From Robiginitomaculum sp036478975 (GTDB lineage: Bacteria; Pseudomonadota; Alphaproteobacteria; Caulobacterales; Maricaulaceae): a stretch of DNA of 10,026 nt. The number at the start of each line of letters is the position of its first letter. Position 1 is the first letter of the stretch. The notes below the pieces were generated by a model. The model did no database searches. It was not told where the DNA came from and saw only the letters and a list, made by a program, of their open reading frames with translations. Below are positions 1-5,892 of this stretch, piece by piece. The stretch covers positions 1 to 10,026 of the forward strand of contig JAZGFA010000197.1 in the NCBI GenBank assembly GCA_036478975.1, given 5' to 3'. The translations under genes and the position numbers were made by a program.

Positions 1-318
1 GGCCGCGAGAGCTTTCACATGAATGGCCGCGCGGAGTTCAGCCTGCCCGCGCAAACCCCCGTGCTGTATTACCTGCAACGCCTGCGCGACGAGGCCCACA
101 GATTCGCGATTGGCACCCATAGGGCGCGGCGTAAAAAACAGATGAAAACTAATCCGCTAGATGCTATTCCTAATATAGGGCCGCGCCGAAAACGCGCGCT
201 TCTGGCCGGCTTTGGCTCTGCTAAGGCCGTGGGGAGCGCTTCGGTTGAGCAAATTGAAAAAGTAGAAGGGGTAAGCCGCGCGCTTGCTGTGAAGATACAT
301 GAATACTTCAACGAATAA
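1..318 (+). CDS. uvrC: UvrABC excinuclease subunit C, C-terminal part (5' end outside window)
   Basis: UvrC makes the two incisions around a UvrB-bound DNA lesion in nucleotide excision repair. Only the last 105 residues are present; the frame is open from base 1. The start of the fragment matches the conserved end of the UvrC RNase H-like endonuclease domain (GRESFHMNGR, then VLYYLQRLRDEAHRFAIGTH followed by RARRKK). After that comes a tandem helix-hairpin-helix DNA-binding region: IPNIGPRRKRALLAGFGS for the first hairpin and IEKVEGVSRALAVKIHEYF for the second. The gene ends in three consecutive in-frame stops, TAA TAA TGA (316-324). The last 20 nt overlap the start of the next gene, so the two are probably cotranscribed and translationally coupled. 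A uvrC-pgsA neighbourhood is common in proteobacteria. Identification is secure; the true start lies upstream. Confidence 0.96.
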   Translation, partial: GRESFHMNGRAEFSLPAQTPVLYYLQRLRDEAHRFAIGTHRARRKKQMKTNPLDAIPNIGPRRKRALLAGFGSAKAVGSASVEQIEKVEGVSRALAVKIHEYFNE

Positions 319-1006
319 TAATGACGAAGACAACACCGCCCGCCGCGAAAGCGATGTGGAGTTTTCTAGCACCGCTCAAGGCGGAGCTCTCGCCGATGGC
401 ATGACCCTTGTGCGCGCCGTGCTAGCGCCGATTGTCGCCGGCGCGATTATTTGGGCTTGGCCTAATATTGCATGGGCTTGCCTCGCTTCGGTTTTATTTG
501 CCCTTGGCGCATTGACCGATTGGTTTGACGACCTGCTTGGCGGTAGCGAAAAAGCCCCTGGGCGCGCCTTTGGCTGGTTTGACGATATTGCCGATTCCAT
601 CCTCATCGGCGCGGCGCTTATCGCCCTGCTTTATGTCACCGACAAGGCCGGAATATTGGGCTGGGCCTTCGGCGTTCCGGCTATCATCTATATTTGCCGC
701 GACCTCATTGTCGCCGCGATAAAAGGTTTTGAATTTAGTAAAAACGGCATCCCCGATAGCAAAATCGGTGACTATAAAAACATCGCCGCGATGATTGGCG
801 TGTCCCTGCTGATTGCCTCCCCGTGGCTAGACATGGTTTTAAGCCGTTTTCGCGCCAGTAAAACCGATGACATGATGGCGCTTTACGCCAACCCGTCCCC
901 GTGGATTTGGCAAATTGGCCAAGGGTTTTTATGGCTAGCTGCTATCCTCTCGGTCTATACGGCAGTTAAATATTTCGTCCGTAAACCCGCCGCTAACGAA
1001 GCCTAG
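299..1006 (+). CDS. CDP-alcohol phosphatidyltransferase-like membrane protein with diverged catalytic signature
   Basis: A 235-residue protein with a hydrophilic Asn/Asp-rich N-terminus (about residues 1-30) followed by roughly six hydrophobic segments (about 37-57, 59-76, 100-115, 122-140, 163-182, 205-226). It aligns along its length with PgsA next door. The family signature is DxxDGxxARx8Gx3Dx3D. Here the four Asp are kept (D74, D77, D95, D99), but the Gly after the second Asp is D78, the Ala-Arg pair is G81-G82, and the spacing around the later Gly is shifted (+1/-1). It may be a paralogue with altered substrate, or a pseudoenzyme; the substrate cannot be assigned. The start at 299 overlaps uvrC by 20 nt and has only a weak ribosome-binding site. 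GTG at 356 and ATG at 401 are alternatives, but similarity to PgsA begins just before Met35, which argues against 401. The gene lies 2 nt upstream of pgsA. Confidence 0.82.
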   Translation: MNTSTNNNDEDNTARRESDVEFSSTAQGGALADGMTLVRAVLAPIVAGAIIWAWPNIAWACLASVLFALGALTDWFDDLLGGSEKAPGRAFGWFDDIADSILIGAALIALLYVTDKAGILGWAFGVPAIIYICRDLIVAAIKGFEFSKNGIPDSKIGDYKNIAAMIGVSLLIASPWLDMVLSRFRASKTDDMMALYANPSPWIWQIGQGFLWLAAILSVYTAVKYFVRKPAANEA

Positions 1007-1008
1007 AC

Positions 1009-1647
1009 GTGAGCGATACCCTCGCCAAACGTCATAGTCTTTACTGGCTTCCTAATGCGCTAACCGTCCTACGGATAGCGCTCATTCCCGTAATGGTATG
1101 GAGCATTTTAAAGGGCAATCAGAATGCAGGTAACGCCCTCTCAACTGGCGTTCTCGCCCGCTTTTCTATTGTGCTTTTCATCTTCTGCGCCCTTACGGAT
1201 TTCATCGACGGATATCTTGCGCGCAAATGGAAGGTCACTTCGGATTTTGGCCGTATGCTTGACCCGATTGCCGATAAATTACTCGTCGCCGCCTGCCTGA
1301 TTGGTTTTTGCATTATCAGCCTAGGCGATTGGCGTTTTATTATTCCGGCCCTGCTTATTATTGGCCGTGACATCACCATTAGCGGCGTGCGCGAATATGC
1401 GGCCCTCGCCGGCAAAGTTATGGCGCCGACCAAGCTGGCGAAATGGAAAACCGCTACGGAAATGGCGGGCATAACGGCGGTACTTGTCTGGATAGCGGCG
1501 TTTAAGCGCGATATCATGCTTGTAGATGGCACGGCTGATACACCGAGTCTCTTGCTCGCCATCGCCATCGCCCTGCTTTGGCTCGCCGCGTTTCTATCGG
1601 TATTTACCGGTTTCAAATATTTCCGCTCGGCGCTGGCTAAGGTTTAA
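1009..1647 (+). CDS. pgsA: CDP-diacylglycerol--glycerol-3-phosphate 3-phosphatidyltransferase
   Basis: PgsA transfers the phosphatidyl group from CDP-diacylglycerol to glycerol-3-phosphate, giving phosphatidylglycerol phosphate, the committed step to phosphatidylglycerol and cardiolipin in the inner membrane. The 212-residue length suits the family. The catalytic signature is complete: D64FID67G68YLA71R72, then G81RMLD85PIAD89. The N-terminal WLPNALTVLRIALIP and the later IIGRDITISGVREYAA and KLAKWKTATEM are typical PgsA blocks. Several hydrophobic helices fit an integral membrane enzyme. The start is GTG at 1009, 2 nt after the stop of its diverged paralogue; no in-frame ATG precedes the conserved N-terminus. 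The stop codon overlaps the stop of convergent era by 4 nt (TTAA), leaving no room for a terminator. moaD/moaE, often found after pgsA in this class, are absent. Confidence 0.95.
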   Translation: MSDTLAKRHSLYWLPNALTVLRIALIPVMVWSILKGNQNAGNALSTGVLARFSIVLFIFCALTDFIDGYLARKWKVTSDFGRMLDPIADKLLVAACLIGFCIISLGDWRFIIPALLIIGRDITISGVREYAALAGKVMAPTKLAKWKTATEMAGITAVLVWIAAFKRDIMLVDGTADTPSLLLAIAIALLWLAAFLSVFTGFKYFRSALAKV

Positions 1648-2612
1648 ACGTCAAATTCTAGGCCAAATTCCGTGTAACGCTCGCGCTCTTCCATCCAGTT
1701 TTCGCGCACTTTGACGAATAAAAACAGATGCACTTTGCGGCCTAGCCATTCGGACAAATCCGCCCGCGACGCCGCGCCAATAGCCTTAATCGTCTGTCCG
1801 CCCTTGCCTAGCACAATCGGCTTTTGGCTTTTCTTGCGCACATAGATAATTTGCTCAATTTTAACCGAGCCGTCGCGGTTTTCCTGCCAGTTTTCCGTCT
1901 CAACGGAGCTATTATAGGGCAGCTCATCATGCAGGCGCAAAAACAGTTTCTCGCGGGTGACTTCGGCGGCGATAAGGCGGGTCGGAATATCCGCCGCTTG
2001 GTCAGCGGGATAAAGCCATGGCCCCTCTGGCATAGCTGTCTCTAGCGCATTTTTGAGCGCGCCCAGTCCTTCGCCATTAGTGGCAGAGATTAAAAACACC
2101 TCATTAAACACGTCAATTTTTTGGAAATGAGAGACAAGCTGTAGCAAATCCCCGTGGTCAATTAAATCCACCTTATTAAGGGCCAGCCAAATGGCCGTCT
2201 CCCCGCCGGCGCGTTTCTTAAGCCCTTCAATAACCCTATCCGTATCCTTACGGCCTAATTTATCTTGGGAGCTAGGCTCATCGCCATTGATAACCCGCAA
2301 ATAGGCGGGCGCGTCAACCACATGGATAATCGCGCTAGCATCCTTTGTCCCCGTCCACGCCGCATGCACCATGGAGCGGTCAAGGCGGTCGCGCGGGTTG
2401 AAAATACCGGGCGTATCCACAAGCACGACTTGCGTGTTATTAAACAGCGCAATGCCGCGCAGCTGAAAGCGCGTGGTCTGCACCTTATGGGTAACAATGG
2501 TGACTTTCTCGCCGACCAGCGCGTTAACCAGGGTGGATTTCCCCGCATTAGGCGCGCCAATAATTGCAGTAAATCCCGCGCGGGTCTGCGCGTCAGTATT
2601 CTCTAAGCTCAT
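1644..2612 (-). CDS. era: GTPase Era, 16S rRNA-binding ribosome assembly factor
   Basis: Era is an essential GTPase that binds the 3' end of 16S rRNA and assists maturation of the 30S subunit. At 322 residues it is slightly longer than the roughly 300 usual for the family. The G domain shows G1 GAPNAGKST (19-27), G2 around TT46-47, G3 DTPG (66-69), G4 NKVD (146-149) and G5 SAT (176-178). The C-terminal KH domain carries VLGKGGQTIKAIG (267-279) and ends with a typical KVRENWMEE tract. The start codon overlaps the rnc stop (ATGA, 2609-2612), so translation is probably coupled to rnc, a classic rnc-era pair. Era is the last gene of the minus-strand operon. recO, which often follows era, is not here; era runs directly into the convergent pgsA end with a 4-nt overlap. 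Confidence 0.98.
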   Translation of the reverse strand: MSLENTDAQTRAGFTAIIGAPNAGKSTLVNALVGEKVTIVTHKVQTTRFQLRGIALFNNTQVVLVDTPGIFNPRDRLDRSMVHAAWTGTKDASAIIHVVDAPAYLRVINGDEPSSQDKLGRKDTDRVIEGLKKRAGGETAIWLALNKVDLIDHGDLLQLVSHFQKIDVFNEVFLISATNGEGLGALKNALETAMPEGPWLYPADQAADIPTRLIAAEVTREKLFLRLHDELPYNSSVETENWQENRDGSVKIEQIIYVRKKSQKPIVLGKGGQTIKAIGAASRADLSEWLGRKVHLFLFVKVRENWMEERERYTEFGLEFDV

Positions 2613-3295
2613 TTAGGCCAACTTTCTAATAAGTGGCGGGCGGCAAAGCGCTCCGCATCTTTTTTTGATTTTCCGGTGCCTTGGGCCGCGCCGATTTTGT
2701 CGACCTCAACGCTAATAACAAAAAGCGGGCGATGGTCAGGCCCGCTACGCTCTAGCACCGTATAGACAGGCGCGCCGCCGCCAGCGGTAAAGGCGCGTTC
2801 TTGTAGGTCGGTTTTCGGGTCTTTCATAGACGCGTTTAAAACCAGTGCGATTTCATCCGCCCAAAAACTTTTATAAAATTTTGAAACGGCCTCTATGCCG
2901 CCGTCAATATAAATTGCGGCCAGTAGCGCCTCGCAGGCATCGCCTAATATGGAGGTTTTCTCGCGCCCGCCTTGGCGCTCCTCCGCCGGGGAGAGCTGCA
3001 AAGCCTCACCGACGCCAACCTTACGGGCAATGCGGGCGCAAGTTTCCTTGCGCACAAGCGCGTTGAGCTTGCGGGCCATGTCGCCCTCTTGATCATCAAT
3101 GACTTCAAACAAGCGCTCGGCCGTTAAAAGCCCCAATATGCGGTCGCCGAGAAATTCCAGCCGCTCATTATCGCGCTCCGTGCGCCGCCCATCGCCATAG
3201 GAAGAATGGGTCATACAGCGCACAGCTAATTCCTGATCGGTAAAGCTATAGCCGATACGTTTTTCAAGAGCAGTGATTTGCGGGTTGGGTTTCAT
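2609..3295 (-). CDS. rnc: Ribonuclease III
   Basis: RNase III cleaves double-stranded RNA, including the rRNA precursor and regulatory duplexes. The 228-residue length is normal. The signature N43ERLEFLGD51 contains the metal-binding acidic residues (E44, E47, D51 correspond to the conserved E/E/D set). The second catalytic pair lies in LGD119ACE122ALLAAIYIDGG. A C-terminal double-stranded-RNA-binding domain spans about 163-226, beginning DPKTDLQE and ending GTGKSKKDAERFAARHLLE. All catalytic positions I can check are present. The start at 3295 lies 14 nt after the lepB stop; the only purine-rich stretch (AAGG) is rather far upstream. The gene is 4-nt overlapped and probably translationally coupled with era downstream. 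Confidence 0.98.
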   Translation of the reverse strand: MKPNPQITALEKRIGYSFTDQELAVRCMTHSSYGDGRRTERDNERLEFLGDRILGLLTAERLFEVIDDQEGDMARKLNALVRKETCARIARKVGVGEALQLSPAEERQGGREKTSILGDACEALLAAIYIDGGIEAVSKFYKSFWADEIALVLNASMKDPKTDLQERAFTAGGGAPVYTVLERSGPDHRPLFVISVEVDKIGAAQGTGKSKKDAERFAARHLLESWPK

Positions 3296-3309
3296 TAAAA
3301 TTATTGGCC

Positions 3310-4119
3310 TTAAGGTATGTCTTTAAAAATGCGATCTGTGCGCATCTTAGACCAAGTTGAGGGCCGCGCCCAGTAAAACTCTTTTTGCGCTGACAGTAGG
3401 ATAAACTCCGCTCGCCCAAGCAATTCCCCCTGCGATACAAAGCCCATGCCGCCATTATCACGCGGCAAGCGGCTATCTTTGGAAGCGTCACGGTGATCGC
3501 CAAGGACAAAATAATGCCCCGGCGGCACGGTCATTGCCTGCAAAATATCAGATGGTGAGTTTTTCTGGCTATCATAAATAAGATAGCTCACCCCATTAGG
3601 CAGGGTTTCGCGCCAAATTTCAACCCTGTCCGGATTGCCCGCATCGCTGACGGAGTGAATCTCGCTTTGCGGCTCTAGGCCGGCGGGCGCGCCATTGAGA
3701 GTTAACTGTCCGCCGCCCATTTCTACCCTGTCCCCGGGAAGGCCAATAATCCGCTTTGCGTAAATCGTCTCCGCCCCGCTTAGGCTAAACACCATAACGT
3801 CGCCGCGCCTTGGGGTTCGGCCTAGCCAGCGTTTATCTTTAATCGGCAGCGACAAGGGAGCCGCAGATTTTTCGCCGTAGCCATAGGCATATTTGCTCGC
3901 AACGATAACGTCCCCCGCGAGGATATTGGGCTGCATAGACTGGCTTGGAACTTTTAACGGCTGGAACAGGAAACTGCGCACAATAAAAGCAAGCAGCACG
4001 GCCCATAGCAAGGTGATAAACCGGTCACGCCATTTGGCCCGCGCGCTGCGAAACGCCTTATCCTTTGGCCCGCTAGACGTGCTGGTGCGGGCCTTATCAA
4101 TATTTGGCTTCCCCGCCAT
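3310..4119 (-). CDS. lepB: Signal peptidase I (leader peptidase)
   Basis: LepB removes signal peptides from Sec- and Tat-exported proteins at the periplasmic face of the inner membrane. The protein has 269 residues. A basic N-terminus (to about residue 34) precedes one membrane helix (about 35-52) that anchors the catalytic domain. The Ser/Lys dyad is visible: S61 in VPSQSMQP and K122 in YAKRIIGLPGD. The last conserved box, GDHRDASKDSR, spans 207-217. The usual PSGSM is PSQSM here, a tolerated variation outside the nucleophile. The ATG is preceded by GAGG in a good ribosome-binding position inside the end of acpS. The gene abuts acpS with no intervening base. A lepB-rnc-era order is widely conserved in proteobacteria. 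Confidence 0.97.
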   Translation of the reverse strand: MAGKPNIDKARTSTSSGPKDKAFRSARAKWRDRFITLLWAVLLAFIVRSFLFQPLKVPSQSMQPNILAGDVIVASKYAYGYGEKSAAPLSLPIKDKRWLGRTPRRGDVMVFSLSGAETIYAKRIIGLPGDRVEMGGGQLTLNGAPAGLEPQSEIHSVSDAGNPDRVEIWRETLPNGVSYLIYDSQKNSPSDILQAMTVPPGHYFVLGDHRDASKDSRLPRDNGGMGFVSQGELLGRAEFILLSAQKEFYWARPSTWSKMRTDRIFKDIP

Positions 4120-4512
4120 TTAATGCGCCTCAATAATCACGAAAGCCAACGCATAGGGCAGCTCATCGCTAAGGGTCAAATGCACATGGCCCTTAAGCCC
4201 TTTGGGCGTCATATCCGCTAGCCGCGCAAGGGCATCGCCGTGCAGGCTGATTTGCGGCTTGCCAGACGGCCCGTTAGTGATTTCAACATCCTGCCATTTC
4301 AAATGAGGGCTATCCGCGGTGGACAGCGCTTTGGCGAACGCCTCTTTTGCGGCCCAGCGCTTGGCGTAACTGGCCGCGCTCTCTTTTCGGGCGTCGCAAT
4401 AAGCTTGCTCGCCCGGAGTAAAAATCCGATCCTTATAGCGCTGACCATGGCGCTCTAACACGGCTTTGATGCGGGTAATATCGCACACATCCGTGCCAAT
4501 GCCGATTATCAT
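4120..4512 (-). CDS. acpS: Holo-[acyl-carrier-protein] synthase
   Basis: AcpS transfers the 4'-phosphopantetheine arm of coenzyme A to apo acyl carrier protein, activating fatty-acid synthesis in the cytoplasm. The 130-residue length is typical of the small, trimeric AcpS type. The two family signatures are present: GIGTD8 near the N-terminus and RWAAKE57AFAKAL, whose Asp and Glu hold the catalytic magnesium. The C-terminal HVHLTLSDELPYALAFVIIE also matches the family. The start overlaps the pdxJ stop as ATGA (4509-4512), with purine-rich sequence (GAGG, GGGGA) just upstream. A pdxJ-acpS pair is a very common arrangement in proteobacteria. Confidence 0.97.
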   Translation of the reverse strand: MIIGIGTDVCDITRIKAVLERHGQRYKDRIFTPGEQAYCDARKESAASYAKRWAAKEAFAKALSTADSPHLKWQDVEITNGPSGKPQISLHGDALARLADMTPKGLKGHVHLTLSDELPYALAFVIIEAH

Positions 4513-5270
4513 TCCCCGTCCTCTATGCCCGTGCGGGCGGCGCGAATAATGTCAGCCATTTTTTTAATCGCAGGTCCAAGCCCCATAAACATCGCTTCGC
4601 CCATAATATAATGGCCGATATTAAGCTCTACCACTTGAGGGATTGCGGCGATTGGGGCGACATTATCAAAGGTCAGGCCATGGCCCGCATGGACTTCAAG
4701 GCCAAGGCTAGCGGCTAGCTCTGCCCCCTCCTCCATGGCTTGCAGAATTTGCGCGGCGAGTTCGCCATTGCCCCCGTCGAGGGCATGGGCATAGGCCCCC
4801 GCATGGATTTCTATAATGTCGGCCTTGCACTGGGCGGCGGCGCGTATTTGCCGACTACTGGCTTCGATAAACAAGGAAACACGGCTGCCATTTTCTTGCA
4901 AAGCGGCCACCATGGGCGCAACCGTATTATGCAGGCCCGCAACGTCAAGCCCGCCTTCGGTCGTGCGCTCTTCGCGGCGCTCTGGGACCATGCAAACAGC
5001 ATGGGGCTTAGTCGCCAGCGCGATGGAGAGCATTTCAGCCGTGGCGGCGATTTCCATATTTAGCGGCACGCCCCGCGCCTCGCATAAAGCTTGCAAAGCG
5101 ATAATATCCGCGTCGCGAATATGGCGGCGGTCTTCGCGTAAATGGGCGGTTATGCCGCTCGCGCCAACGTCAATGGCTACCTTTGCCGCCTCTACAGGGT
5201 CAGGATGAGCGCCGCCGCGCGCATTACGCAAGGTCGCCACATGATCAATATTAATGCCCAAACGTATCAT
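4509..5270 (-). CDS. pdxJ: Pyridoxine 5'-phosphate synthase
   Basis: PdxJ condenses 1-deoxy-D-xylulose 5-phosphate with 3-amino-2-oxopropyl phosphate to form pyridoxine 5'-phosphate, the last ring-forming step of DXP-dependent vitamin B6 synthesis. The protein has 253 residues and a complete TIM-barrel pattern. The N-terminal LGINIDHVATLRNARGG, the TAH43LREDRRHI block, NMEIAAT with E73, and VHAGHGLT with its histidines (H194, H197) cover the phosphate-binding and catalytic positions known for the family. The C-terminal VVELNIGHYIMGEA is also characteristic. The start is 3 nt after the pyrE stop; an AGAGGG stretch lies 12 nt upstream of the ATG, a little far for an optimal ribosome-binding site. 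It overlaps acpS by 4 nt. Confidence 0.98.
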   Translation of the reverse strand: MIRLGINIDHVATLRNARGGAHPDPVEAAKVAIDVGASGITAHLREDRRHIRDADIIALQALCEARGVPLNMEIAATAEMLSIALATKPHAVCMVPERREERTTEGGLDVAGLHNTVAPMVAALQENGSRVSLFIEASSRQIRAAAQCKADIIEIHAGAYAHALDGGNGELAAQILQAMEEGAELAASLGLEVHAGHGLTFDNVAPIAAIPQVVELNIGHYIMGEAMFMGLGPAIKKMADIIRAARTGIEDGE

Positions 5271-5273
5271 GAA

Positions 5274-5882
5274 TTATTTAAGCCCTCTTGAGCCGGGCTT
5301 AACCGCGGGAAGTTTCGCCAAATCCTCTGGCAATTCATCGGCGGGGTAAGCCGGAAAAGCGCGCGAGGCGAGGCTAATCAGCGGCACGCCAATATCGGCC
5401 TTGCCGCCGGAGCGGTCAAAGATGCACGCGCCGGCAATGACCGTGGCGCCGGTTTTGTTAATCGCGGCAATACATTCACGCGAAGACAGGCCCGTGGTGA
5501 CAATGTCTTCAACCATCAATACTTTTTGGCCCTTCTCTAGGGTAAAGCCGCGGCGCAGGGTAAACTCCCCGTCTTCGCGCTCAACAAATAGGCTATCAAG
5601 GTGCATATGGCGCGCGGTTTCATAGCCGGGAATAACCCCGCCCATGGCCGGCGCAATGATGATATCGGGCATCACGTCAAGGCTATCCCTGACCTTTTCA
5701 GCCAGAGCTTTGCACAAAATCTCCGTGCGCTTTGGCGATTTAAAGATGAACGCTTTTTGCAAAAACACAGGACTACGCAGGCCGGATGAGAGGATAAAAT
5801 GCCCCTCTAGCAAAGCGCCCGCCTCTTTGAAAATCGCCAAGACTTCATCCGTCGTCATATGCTTTTTTTTGAAAGTTCTCAT
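5274..5882 (-). CDS. pyrE: Orotate phosphoribosyltransferase
   Basis: PyrE joins orotate to PRPP, giving orotidine 5'-monophosphate in de novo pyrimidine synthesis. The protein has 202 residues. The PRPP-binding signature is VLMVEDIVTTGLSS (121-134). FILSSGLRSPVFLQK near the N-terminus and APAMGGVIPGYETA in the middle match PyrE. The chosen start at 5882 is supported by AGGA six bases upstream. An alternative ATG at 5858 (Met9, MTTDEVLAIF) would give a more canonical N-terminus but has no evident ribosome-binding site. Codons 5-7 form an A8 run, a possible slippage site, between the two starts. The gene begins 8 nt after the rel stop and ends 3 nt before pdxJ. Pyrimidine synthesis is not otherwise represented here. 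Confidence 0.96.
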   Translation of the reverse strand: MRTFKKKHMTTDEVLAIFKEAGALLEGHFILSSGLRSPVFLQKAFIFKSPKRTEILCKALAEKVRDSLDVMPDIIIAPAMGGVIPGYETARHMHLDSLFVEREDGEFTLRRGFTLEKGQKVLMVEDIVTTGLSSRECIAAINKTGATVIAGACIFDRSGGKADIGVPLISLASRAFPAYPADELPEDLAKLPAVKPGSRGLK

Positions 5883-5888
5883 GTCAAA

Positions 5889-5892
5889 TCCT
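5889..5892 (-). promoter_or_regulatory. pyrE ribosome-binding site overlapping the rel stop codon
   Basis: On the minus strand the sequence reads TAGGATTTGACATG. AGGA lies six bases before the ATG at 5882 and shares two bases with the rel stop codon TAG (5891-5893). This supports 5882 over Met9 as the start and suggests that terminating ribosomes on rel reinitiate at pyrE. Confidence 0.65.

Noticed and set aside
401..1006. Shorter start (ATG at 401) for the pgsA paralogue
   Set aside because: A GGCGGAG stretch lies about 14 bases upstream, which is too far, and similarity to PgsA starts just before this Met. Kept only as an alternative.
1119..1616. Open frame of 165 codons antisense to pgsA
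   Set aside because: pgsA is unmistakable on the other strand; the antisense protein has no recognisable domain and a composition expected from reversed codons.
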